The notes under the pieces are model-generated. The model was not told the DNA's origin. It searched no databases and saw only the letters and a program-made list of their open reading frames with translations. A program made the translations under genes and the position numbers. Shown here piece by piece: positions 1 to 5,970 of a stretch of DNA of 10,445 nucleotides; the first letter of the stretch is position 1; the number at the start of each line of letters is the position of its first letter. This DNA is from Candidatus Marinamargulisbacteria bacterium (lineage in GTDB: Bacteria; Margulisbacteria; Marinamargulisbacteria; UBA817): NCBI GenBank assembly GCA_023262965.1, contig JALQXX010000042.1, forward strand, positions 1-10,445, given 5' to 3'.

Positions 1-221
1 AGCCCATCGGTATCAGCCGAATAGCACCGCTGCAATTGCACCCGTGTGGCCACATCGCTTGGCATATCCGCCAGCATGGCCTCTGCAGCCTGCGTATCCG
101 ATGCATAGGTGGCATACACCCAGGCCCCCAGGGCCGCATATCGCTCCACAATGGCCCGACCAATCCCCTTGGTTCCCCCCGTTACCACCACCACCTGTCC
201 TATTAATGCATCTGTCGTCAT
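1..221 (-). CDS. FabG-like short-chain dehydrogenase/reductase, N-terminal part (cut by window edge)
   Basis: This is the first 73 codons of a classical short-chain dehydrogenase; the rest lies beyond base 1. The ATG is at 221-219, two bases after the TAA of the preceding gene, so translation is probably coupled. After about 8 residues comes a hydrophobic beta strand (QVVVVTG) and the complete Rossmann motif TGGTKGIGRAI at about residues 14-24, the signature of NAD(P)H-binding SDRs such as FabG. The catalytic Ser-Tyr-Lys region is outside the window. In this operon the likely role, by inference, is reduction of a 3-oxoacyl-ACP to a 3-hydroxyacyl-ACP. It differs from its upstream neighbour, also an SDR, in having an intact cofactor loop. 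The family call is safe; substrate and exact role are not. Confidence 0.85.
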   Translation of the reverse strand, partial: MTTDALIGQVVVVTGGTKGIGRAIVERYAALGAWVYATYASDTQAAEAMLADMPSDVATRVQLQRCYSADTDG

Positions 222-223
222 GA

Positions 224-856
224 TTAATACCCCACGATGGACCCTTCACCCACCGCTATAATGTTTCCCGACATCGGCCGGCTACCGGGCGATAGAACGC
301 TGTCCATAACACCCGCCACATCGGCCAATTTAATGGGCAATTTTTTGATGCCATGCTGACTTAACCGCTTTTTATACCACCGCGTCAACCGGGTATCCGG
401 AACGCATTCCGCGATGGGATCCAAACAGAGGCCAAATACCCCAATATCAAATGAGGCCAGTTCTTTTGACAGGGATCGCACAAAACTATGAATCGCTTCG
501 TCCAATATCGGTGACGTGGGATAGGGAATAAACAGGCCCACACTGGGGTTGGTGGTAACGCACAAAAACGTCCCGGATCGACCCGTTGCTACCATGCGTT
601 GAGCCAGCCGTTGGCAGATACCAAACAATGCCGTTAAATACCTTTCCAAAACATACGGATAATCGATCCCCGAAACCGCATTTTCATCCCAATACGGACT
701 TCCCACAATCACATAATCCGCATCGATAGCCCATTCTGAGGCCGATACCCATTCCGAATGGGGCATAGCGGTGACCATATACCGCGTGGTATAGTACGGA
801 ACTAAAAACGACCCAAGCGTTGTGTCACTATTCAATATAAGAAGGCGCTTTTTCAT
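224..856 (-). CDS. Degenerate short-chain dehydrogenase (probable SDR pseudoenzyme)
   Basis: A 210-residue protein with the shape of an SDR but without its cofactor and catalytic signatures. I chose the ATG at 856-854 (MKKRLLILNS) because it overlaps the KAS III stop as ATGA; an in-frame start 13 codons upstream would run further into that gene. Where SDRs have TGxxxGxG, this protein has NSDTTLG (residues 9-15). The strand before the active site ends in VTTNPS (100-105), and the YxxxK helix begins Y112-P-T-S-P116, so the catalytic lysine is proline. The following FVRSLSKEL (125-133) and the tail MSGNIIAVGEG (195-205) match normal SDR landmarks, which supports the fold. The frame is intact, so it looks maintained rather than decayed. 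A structural partner of the next SDR, or a binding protein, is possible; neither is shown. Confidence 0.8.
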   Translation of the reverse strand: MKKRLLILNSDTTLGSFLVPYYTTRYMVTAMPHSEWVSASEWAIDADYVIVGSPYWDENAVSGIDYPYVLERYLTALFGICQRLAQRMVATGRSGTFLCVTTNPSVGLFIPYPTSPILDEAIHSFVRSLSKELASFDIGVFGLCLDPIAECVPDTRLTRWYKKRLSQHGIKKLPIKLADVAGVMDSVLSPGSRPMSGNIIAVGEGSIVGY

Positions 857-1902
857 AACGACACCCGTCTCAAAATGGCGTAGCCATACAACCATTTGGG
901 GGACTCCATGCCCATCAATAAGACGTTATCCCCCACCGCCCATTCATACGTTTTTGATAGCGAATCCAAGGCCATTAATAGCGCACCCCCCGGCACATTG
1001 CCCACGCGATCGCCCACATAATAATACGTGGCCCGATACCCCATGAGCCGTTCGTTCATGTCCTGCACCAACCGCTGATTGGCCTGTGGCCCAATCACAT
1101 GGCTAAAATCTGCAAAGGTGACCCCCAATGCCTGAATGCGATCCTGTGTCAATCGAATCACCTGCTGCAAATACCGCTCAATGTTTTTAGGGAAATGCTG
1201 AAATACACGCGATAGCGCCACATCCGACTGCCCCAAATACGAGGTATTGGACCCGCCCAACGAAAAAATAAACCCCGGATCTTTATCCGCAAACTCCGAC
1301 GAGGATTCCGCAAATTCCACCTGAAATCCCCCCGACGTTGGTGGCGTTGATTGCATAATCACCGCACCCGCACCGTCCCCAAACAACAGGGTATTCATCA
1401 CGTCTTTAACCCGCGCCCGATCCTTGTTCCGATGCAAATACGGATAAAACACCCGAGAGCAACAATCACTACCTGTCACAATAACCGTTCGAAACAATCC
1501 CGACGCCATATACACCTTCGCCGTCAATATCGCCTGAATAATCGCCGCGCACCCGCCCCGAATGTCCATCACCATGGTTTTTTGAATCCCCAATTTGGAT
1601 TGAATCACCGACGATAGGGTGGGTAAATTGTCGTCCGGTGTGCTGGATGCGCTAATAATCAAATCCACATCATCCAGTGATACATGGGGGCATTGCGCCA
1701 ACGCCGCATGAATCGCACGCACACAAAAATCCGAGTTGCCACCATGCATCACCCGGTCCGTTTGGTAGTCCAGTGTGAAATGCCGCGACGTCACCCCAAA
1801 ATGATCCCCCACTTTATGCACCACATCCCCAAAAACGGTAGCCAACATGGCGTTTGTAATGGGCTCGCCCGGTACATACGATCCCAACCCAACAATATAC
1901 AC
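853..1902 (-). CDS. 3-oxoacyl-ACP synthase III (FabH-like), catalytic His replaced by Pro
   Basis: A 349-residue KAS III/FabH-family condensing enzyme of the thiolase fold. In the family it joins an acyl-CoA starter to malonyl-ACP by decarboxylative Claisen condensation. I start it at the GTG at 1902-1900, one base after the ACP stop and 8 bases after GGAGGG; a longer frame reaching 2031 would run through the ACP gene, and its extra residues do not look like FabH. The nucleophile is C118 in RGGCAA; FGDGAGA (174-180) is the conserved central motif. The loop that reads VPHQAN in E. coli FabH reads IGPQAN here, putting P272 at the histidine position, exactly 30 residues before the conserved N302 (RVGNV), the same spacing as H244-N274 in E. 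coli. H268 lies four residues upstream. The C-terminus (GMESPKWLYG) departs from FabH GGGxTWGS and suits a specialised subfamily. Confidence 0.9.
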   Translation of the reverse strand: MYIVGLGSYVPGEPITNAMLATVFGDVVHKVGDHFGVTSRHFTLDYQTDRVMHGGNSDFCVRAIHAALAQCPHVSLDDVDLIISASSTPDDNLPTLSSVIQSKLGIQKTMVMDIRGGCAAIIQAILTAKVYMASGLFRTVIVTGSDCCSRVFYPYLHRNKDRARVKDVMNTLLFGDGAGAVIMQSTPPTSGGFQVEFAESSSEFADKDPGFIFSLGGSNTSYLGQSDVALSRVFQHFPKNIERYLQQVIRLTQDRIQALGVTFADFSHVIGPQANQRLVQDMNERLMGYRATYYYVGDRVGNVPGGALLMALDSLSKTYEWAVGDNVLLMGMESPKWLYGYAILRRVSL

Positions 1903-1903
1903 C

Positions 1904-2200
1904 TTAAACGCCCTCCGAACGATTATTCTGCAATTCCAATACAAAATTGGCAATTGTGTTGGGAGACTGAAAGTGGTCTTTTGCCATGGAATCATCCATT
2001 TTACCCAATTTAACCCCCCATTTTTGCTCAATACCCACAGCTAATTCCAGCCCATCGACGGAGTCCAAATCCAACCCCTCACTGTCAAACAAGGGCACAT
2101 CGTTGTGAATATCGTTCATGGTAAACCCCATATCCCCCAATTTCAATCGCTGGTAAATTAAATCATTTTTTACCCACATTAACATATCATCTTTCGTCAT
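1904..2200 (-). CDS. Acyl carrier protein (specialised type)
   Basis: A 98-residue acyl carrier protein, somewhat longer than the usual 75-85 residues. The phosphopantetheine site is Ser47 in LDLDSVDGLEL, followed by the acidic recognition helix (ELAVGIEQKWGVKL, 52-65) that AcpS and partner enzymes contact. The wording around the serine resembles carrier proteins of aryl-polyene-type and other dedicated fatty-acid-like clusters more than housekeeping AcpP (typically DSLDTVEL); this is a judgement from memory, not an alignment. A good Shine-Dalgarno, GGGAGG, lies about 10 bases before the ATG inside the 15-base gap to the dehydratase gene. It sits between the dehydratase and the condensing enzyme, so it is likely the carrier on which this operon's chain is built. 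Confidence 0.93.
   Translation of the reverse strand: MTKDDMLMWVKNDLIYQRLKLGDMGFTMNDIHNDVPLFDSEGLDLDSVDGLELAVGIEQKWGVKLGKMDDSMAKDHFQSPNTIANFVLELQNNRSEGV
1911..1916 (-). promoter_or_regulatory. Ribosome binding site fixing the KAS III GTG start
   Basis: GGAGGG on the minus strand, inside the last codons of the ACP gene and 8 bases before the GTG at 1902. Together with the TAAGGTG junction it decides the start of the KAS III gene. Confidence 0.75.
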
Positions 2201-2215
2201 TTTTTTTATTCCTCC

Positions 2216-2686
2216 CTAATATTTTATTTCATGAATTTTTGAATAGATCACCAATTCCGCTTTGGCTTTTAATACGGAATCCACGTGAATGGTGCTCCTA
2301 GCGTTGTAAAAATACGCTAATGAGGCCGGGTGAACCGTGGATGCGATCTGAATGGTCGTATCGGGCCGTATGGGCTCTTTGAATACCGCATTCACCACTT
2401 TTAACAAATAGACGTCACAGCGAAACGCATCCATGGAGCGATACCCCAAATCCAAGTACGGCTTAAAGGTCAAAATTCCCGATAATTGCGCCATCATTTC
2501 GATTAAAAGCACCCCCGGCATAATGGGTTCACCCGGAAAATGCCCTTTAAAAAAATCATGATGGGCTTCAACAAGTGGGTAGGTGCCCCGAATCCGATGG
2601 TCGCTGTCAATATCCACTGAATCCAAAAACAAAAATGGATCTCTGTGCTTTAACAGTTGACGCACACCCGCATGATCAATATGCAT
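2216..2686 (-). CDS. FabZ-like 3-hydroxyacyl-ACP dehydratase
   Basis: A 156-residue hotdog-fold dehydratase, close to normal FabZ length. FabZ removes water from 3-hydroxyacyl-ACP to give the trans-2-enoyl-ACP. The active-site signature is complete: FFKGHFPGEPIMPG at 45-58 carries the catalytic His (H49), and LIEMMAQ carries the catalytic Glu (E63); both residue numbers equal those of well-studied FabZ proteins. The opening HRDPFLFLDSV (14-24) is also typical. The ATG at 2686-2684 overlaps the 3' end of acpS by 11 bases and has GGAG about 7 bases upstream. I leave the symbol blank because its place in a specialised-looking operon makes it uncertain whether it is the housekeeping fabZ or a dedicated paralogue; the rest of the genome would decide. 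Confidence 0.92.
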   Translation of the reverse strand: MHIDHAGVRQLLKHRDPFLFLDSVDIDSDHRIRGTYPLVEAHHDFFKGHFPGEPIMPGVLLIEMMAQLSGILTFKPYLDLGYRSMDAFRCDVYLLKVVNAVFKEPIRPDTTIQIASTVHPASLAYFYNARSTIHVDSVLKAKAELVIYSKIHEIKY

Positions 2687-3071
2687 GTTCCGCTCCGATA
2701 ATCACAACCGCTACCGCGACATCCCGTGTGTGACTGATCGAGACATCCCAGCACCGTTGACGCCGCTCACTTAGAATAGATTGCACATACCCCTGGCAGG
2801 TGACCACCGGCTTTCCCGCCTTATTGGGCAAAATCGTCATGTCCAACCAGCGTATGGGTGCCACCAATCCCGTACCCAATGCCTTTAAAAACGCCTCTTT
2901 TGCCGCAAATCGAGCCGCAAAGTGTTGGTAGGGGCGCGATCGACTTAAACAGTACGCCCGCTCGCTCGGCGTATACACCTGGGTCAATACACCATTATAG
3001 GTTGGCTGGGCCAGCATGGCCGCGAAGGGTTTGAACCGATTCACGGATTCGACGTCCACCCCAATCATCAT
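2676..3071 (-). CDS. acpS: Holo-[acyl-carrier-protein] synthase
   Basis: A 131-residue AcpS-type phosphopantetheinyl transferase. It moves 4'-phosphopantetheine from CoA to the serine of an acyl carrier protein, here presumably Ser47 of the ACP two genes downstream. Both metal-binding signatures are present: GVDVE at 4-8 (metal ligand D6) and FAARFAAKEAFLKALG at 51-66 (E59). Length matches trimeric AcpS (about 120-130). Two ATGs stand in tandem; the first is at 3071-3069, with AGGGG about 7 bases upstream, and the second, one codon later, is equally possible. The ribosome binding site overlaps the stop of the 39-codon ORF 12 bases upstream, suggesting coupled translation. It overlaps the following dehydratase gene. 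It may be the only AcpS of the cell or a dedicated one. Confidence 0.95.
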   Translation of the reverse strand: MMIGVDVESVNRFKPFAAMLAQPTYNGVLTQVYTPSERAYCLSRSRPYQHFAARFAAKEAFLKALGTGLVAPIRWLDMTILPNKAGKPVVTCQGYVQSILSERRQRCWDVSISHTRDVAVAVVIIGAEHAY

Positions 3072-3083
3072 ACGGTTCCCCTA

Positions 3084-3203
3084 CTACCGCAATAACATAC
3101 CCAACGTGCTACGCCACCGTAGTATACTGGCATTGTGCGCCCCCTCCCCACATGATGCCCCCGGTGACTCGTCACCGATACCCATCATTTTTTTATACCA
3201 CAT
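3084..3203 (-). CDS. Possible 39-residue leader ORF upstream of acpS
   Basis: A short open frame of unknown function, the first that a transcript from the promoter at 3262-3290 would offer to ribosomes. The ATG at 3203-3201 has AGGGGGAA about 7 bases upstream, a strong ribosome binding site. It ends in tandem TAGTAG stops that run into the AGGGG of acpS, 12 bases before that gene. The peptide starts MWYKKMMGIGDESPG and is basic, with no clear membrane segment or domain; I recognise no family. A 37-base hairpin lies inside its coding sequence, so it may be a regulatory leader peptide or simply an open stretch in a structured untranslated leader. A longer frame back to 3293 would begin on a TTG inside the promoter and is not credible. 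Confidence 0.35.
   Translation of the reverse strand: MWYKKMMGIGDESPGASCGEGAHNASILRWRSTLGMLLR
3152..3188. repeat. Two-part inverted repeat in the acpS leader
   Basis: An inner 16-base palindrome (CGGTGAC, two bases, GTCACCG; 3162-3177) is nested in an outer perfect 6-base inverted repeat (ATGATG at 3152-3157, CATCAT at 3183-3188), with 4- and 5-base internal loops. In the acpS messenger it would fold as a long hairpin inside the 39-codon ORF, starting about 15 bases after that ORF's ATG. Confidence 0.6.
3152..3194 (+). terminator. Terminator-like hairpin on the + strand, with no visible + strand gene
   Basis: Read on the + strand, the two-part hairpin at 3152-3188 is followed at once by an unbroken run of seven T (3188-3194), the form of an intrinsic terminator. 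No + strand gene precedes it, so it either ends an antisense transcript of the acpS leader or the T run is incidental. In the sense direction the hairpin is preceded by an A run and is not a terminator. Confidence 0.4.
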
Positions 3204-3210
3204 TATTCTT

Positions 3211-3215
3211 CCCCC
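3211..3215 (-). promoter_or_regulatory. Strong ribosome binding site in the acpS leader
   Basis: GGGGG flanked by A residues (AAAGGGGGAAG on the minus strand), 7 bases before the ATG at 3203. It is the main evidence that the 39-codon leader ORF is translated. Confidence 0.4.
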
Positions 3216-3233
3216 TTTCAAATGACGCCATAG

Positions 3234-3245
3234 TTTATGCATAAA
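3234..3245. promoter_or_regulatory. Candidate operator: perfect 12-base palindrome
   Basis: TTTATGCATAAA is an exact 12-base palindrome lying about 10 to 21 bases downstream of the predicted transcription start of the acpS operon. A repressor bound here would block the promoter or early elongation. The position is the main argument; I do not recognise it as the site of a known regulator. Confidence 0.35.
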
Positions 3246-3261
3246 ACCATCGCGTAAATAC

Positions 3262-3290
3262 ACTATAGCGGACTCAATCTGCTGTGTCAA
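3262..3290 (-). promoter_or_regulatory. Sigma-70-type promoter of the acpS/KAS III operon
   Basis: On the minus strand a perfect -35 hexamer TTGACA (3290-3285), a 17-base spacer and a -10 hexamer TATAGT (3267-3262). This is one mismatch from the full consensus at optimal spacing. Transcription would begin near 3255 and give a leader of about 185 bases before acpS. The promoter lies about 30 bases after the stop of the LPS permease gene, so the fatty-acid-like operon can be transcribed separately from the metK-lptF unit, with read-through also possible because I see no terminator between them. Confidence 0.8.
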
Positions 3291-3321
3291 CAAGGTTTAC
3301 GCGCTATATTGCGTCAACAAT

Positions 3322-4413
3322 TTATTGATTTGCAATTCGGTTCAAGAGCACCATACTGGTAACCCCCACAAATAAGTTGGGCAGCCAGGCGGCTAACCAC
3401 GGGGGAACCACGGCATTAATTCCTAAAGCCAAGCCCATGGAGTAGACAATATAATAAACCAAAATAATCACAATACTGAGCCCCATCCCCATAGCTGACG
3501 ACCGCCGATGGGGTTGAAAGCTAACCGCCGCCCCGAGTAATGTAAAAATCAAACACGCAAAGGGCAAAGCAAATTTTAAGTAATATTGAACCTGCAAATC
3601 ATTCACGGGCTTCCCTAATTGGGATTCTTTTTGAATATAGGCGTCCAATTCTACAGTATTCATTTCGCTATGCGATTTCTCAACCGTCGAAAAGTCCAAA
3701 ATATTGACCCCCAAATTAATAATTTCTTTTTCAAAGTTAACCACCAATAATTCTTGGGCTAAATCGGGCAACAGCACATGCATGACGCCTTGTTCAAACA
3801 CCCATCCAATAATTTTCGAATCAAAATAGCCGGAATCTGCCTGAATAATCCGCGATAGCCGCCCTGAATCGTATTCCGCAATCGTAATATCATGCACCGT
3901 TGTATCTTCCACCTTTTGGACATTGATAATGCGTAAAGGACGCCGTTGATCATCATACTGGGTTAAATTTACATTTTCTTGAATGGGCACATTGGTTTTT
4001 TTAAGACGATTGATCAGTACCTCGGAATGGTAGTTCGCCTGGGGAACCACGACCTCATTAAACATCAAATTGATGAGGCTCACCACCAATCCCACCGAAA
4101 AAATGGGCATTAAAATGCGATACAAACTCACCCCCGCTGACCGTAACGCCACAATCTCCAAATCCGCACTCAACCGACCCATCACCAAAATAGTGGCCAA
4201 CAAAATGGCCATCGGCAAGGTAACCGACACCACCGCCGGCACATTATACAAAAACAATTGAATCGCACTGGCAAGCCCAAATCCATAGGTAATCGCCGTT
4301 GATACCAGCTGAAAAATAATCGACGTCCCCGAAACAATGGCCGTAAAGGCGACAATTCCAAAAATAAAGGGTCCCAAAATTTCCCCAATCAAATACCGAT
4401 CCAGTCGCTTCAC
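3322..4413 (-). CDS. LPS export permease of the LptF/LptG (YjgP/YjgQ) family
   Basis: A 363-residue inner-membrane subunit of the Lpt ABC transporter, which pulls lipopolysaccharide from the inner membrane and feeds it to the periplasmic bridge. The sequence starts MKRLDRYLIGEILGPF, typical of the family. Hydrophobic segments lie at about 13-33, 48-78 and 97-118, then a long periplasmic domain to about residue 270, then three more segments to about 358, the six-helix plan of LptF/LptG. RLSADLEIVALRSAGVSLYR (80-99) is the conserved cytoplasmic coupling helix that contacts LptB. The start is GTG, 19 bases after the lptB stop with GGAG about 11 bases upstream. Only one such permease is present here and I cannot say whether it is F or G; cyanobacteria-type lineages may use one homologous subunit. 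Confidence 0.92.
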   Translation of the reverse strand: MKRLDRYLIGEILGPFIFGIVAFTAIVSGTSIIFQLVSTAITYGFGLASAIQLFLYNVPAVVSVTLPMAILLATILVMGRLSADLEIVALRSAGVSLYRILMPIFSVGLVVSLINLMFNEVVVPQANYHSEVLINRLKKTNVPIQENVNLTQYDDQRRPLRIINVQKVEDTTVHDITIAEYDSGRLSRIIQADSGYFDSKIIGWVFEQGVMHVLLPDLAQELLVVNFEKEIINLGVNILDFSTVEKSHSEMNTVELDAYIQKESQLGKPVNDLQVQYYLKFALPFACLIFTLLGAAVSFQPHRRSSAMGMGLSIVIILVYYIVYSMGLALGINAVVPPWLAAWLPNLFVGVTSMVLLNRIANQ

Positions 4414-4432
4414 AGGAGGGCTGTCTCCATAG

Positions 4433-5188
4433 CTACCCCTTGTGCATCGACTTGTCTACTGTGCCAAGTTCAAATGAATCCCCCAAATAATACTTACGGG
4501 CCAACTCATTGGACGCAATATCGGCTGGCTCACCGCTGCATAAAATGGACCCCTGATGGATAATATACGAACGATCCGTAATCGCTAAGGTTTCACGAAC
4601 ATTGTGATCGGTAATAATGACCCCCAGCTGCTTTTCTTTTAACCGACAAATAATGGACTGAATATCCCGAACCGCAATGGGGTCCACTCCAGCAAAGGGC
4701 TCATCCAATAAAATAAACGATGGATTCAACGATAACGCGCGGGCAATTTCCACACGACGCTTCTCACCTCCCGATAATTGATACCCTTTGGCCTGACGCA
4801 CATGGTGCAATCCCAAATCGGTGATTAATTCGTTGATCCGGGTGTCAAATTGATCCGGCGCAATGGGCTGAACCACTTCGAGCAATAAGCGAAGATTATC
4901 TTCAACCGTTAATTTTTTAAAAATAGAGGGCTCCTGAGGCAAATACCCCAAGCCCAACCGCGCACGTTTGTACATGGGCATCTGTGTTATGACCCTATCA
5001 TTTAGGCGAATTTCACCGGATTTTGGACGAACCAATCCCACAATCATATAAAATGTGGTGGTTTTACCCGCCCCATTAGGGCCCAATAGCCCCACAATTT
5101 CCCCTTGATTCACGTTTAAGGACACCTCATTCACCACCGAACGTCCTTTATACACTTTCACCAATTTGGTGGCTGTAATCTGTTTCAT
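4433..5188 (-). CDS. lptB: LPS export ATP-binding protein LptB
   Basis: A 251-residue ATPase that powers LPS extraction with the LptF/LptG permeases. All ABC motifs are intact: Walker A GPNGAGKT at 36-43, Q-loop Q85 (YLPQEPSIF), signature LSGGEKRR at 138-145, Walker B FILLDEP at 158-164 and switch histidine H195 in IITDHNVRET. QEPSIFKKLTVEDNL and the SGGEKRRVEIARAL wording are characteristic of LptB rather than of amino-acid importers. The ATG overlaps the ymdB stop by four bases (ATGA), and the permease gene follows 19 bases later, so the two form a transport module. The usual neighbours lptA and lptC are not in this window. ORF length fits the family (about 240). Confidence 0.95.
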   Translation of the reverse strand: MKQITATKLVKVYKGRSVVNEVSLNVNQGEIVGLLGPNGAGKTTTFYMIVGLVRPKSGEIRLNDRVITQMPMYKRARLGLGYLPQEPSIFKKLTVEDNLRLLLEVVQPIAPDQFDTRINELITDLGLHHVRQAKGYQLSGGEKRRVEIARALSLNPSFILLDEPFAGVDPIAVRDIQSIICRLKEKQLGVIITDHNVRETLAITDRSYIIHQGSILCSGEPADIASNELARKYYLGDSFELGTVDKSMHKG

Positions 5189-5970
5189 TGTGGTAGCACC
5201 CGATTAAAGGCCTCAATCGACTCTATATGATGGGTATCGTCATTGACCGACACCACCATCCCCCCAATAACCAACTCACGGGGTTTTTCCACGGGATGAT
5301 ATCGATCCGGCATCTGTGTTAAAAATTTTCGGATGGAGACATCTTTATCCATACCCAAGACCGAATCATAGGCCCCACACATACCCAAATCGGTAATATA
5401 CCCGGTTTTGGGCGATAGTAACCGGCAGTCATTGGTTTGTACGTGGGTGTGCGTTCCCCATATGGCCGTTACCCGATTGGCCAAATACCACCCCAAGGCC
5501 TGTTTTTCCGAGGTCGCTTCGGCATGAAAATCCACTAAAATAATATCCGCCTCTAGGGTATCCAACACACGATCCATGGTTGTAAACGGGGATGTCACCA
5601 AATGGTACATAAAGGCCTGCCCCAACAAATTAATCAGCGCAATGCGCTTGCCTTTTTTGGTAAAGACCCGCACCCCGGCACCGGGTTGAACCTCTGGTAA
5701 ATTCAATGGTCGCACCAAGTGATCGTACTGATCAAAGACCTTAATCACATCGCGTTGGGCGTACACATGATTGCCGGTTGTAAAGGCATCAACCCCCCAT
5801 TTGCGCAACTGGTGATACAGCGAATCGTTAAAGCCAAATCCTCCCGCCACATTTTCGATATTGGCAACAACAAAATCCACCGAATACTCATCGCATAGGC
5901 TGTGCAACATGGCCTGAATGGCCGTCACCCCCGGACGGCCAACCAAATCACCCAAACACAAAATATTCAT
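5185..5970 (-). CDS. ymdB: YmdB-family metallophosphodiesterase
   Basis: A 261-residue member of the YmdB (TIGR00282) calcineurin-like family, dimetal enzymes that hydrolyse 2',3'-cyclic nucleotides in the Bacillus protein. The metal-site residues of the family are all present: D8 in LGDLVGRPG, E39-N40 in NIENVAGGFG, N67-H68 in TTGNHVY, H149 in VDFHAEATSEK and H174/H176 in WGTHTHVQT. The common GNHxWD element reads GNHVYA, a change beside but not in the metal site. It directly follows rny (the TGA of rny shares one base with this ATG), the same pairing as in Bacillus, which supports a shared role in RNA turnover or its signalling. lptB overlaps its stop. Confidence 0.95.
   Translation of the reverse strand: MNILCLGDLVGRPGVTAIQAMLHSLCDEYSVDFVVANIENVAGGFGFNDSLYHQLRKWGVDAFTTGNHVYAQRDVIKVFDQYDHLVRPLNLPEVQPGAGVRVFTKKGKRIALINLLGQAFMYHLVTSPFTTMDRVLDTLEADIILVDFHAEATSEKQALGWYLANRVTAIWGTHTHVQTNDCRLLSPKTGYITDLGMCGAYDSVLGMDKDVSIRKFLTQMPDRYHPVEKPRELVIGGMVVSVNDDTHHIESIEAFNRVLPQ

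Noticed and set aside
1903-2031. Longer N-terminus for the KAS III gene, starting at 2031
   Set aside because: It would overlap the ACP gene by more than 100 bases, the added 43 residues do not resemble FabH, and the GTG at 1902 has a good ribosome binding site and begins with the expected MYIVGLGSYVPG.
822-2044. Several + strand open frames over the KAS III and ACP genes
   Set aside because: They are Pro/Arg/His-rich shadows of the GC-biased minus-strand genes, with no recognisable domains.
3204-3293. Extension of the leader ORF to a 69-residue protein
   Set aside because: It would start on a TTG within the -35 hexamer of the promoter, upstream of the predicted transcription start.
3291-3321. 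Terminator after the LPS permease gene
   Set aside because: ACGC and GCGT arms could pair weakly over an 8-base loop, but no T run follows in the minus-strand direction.
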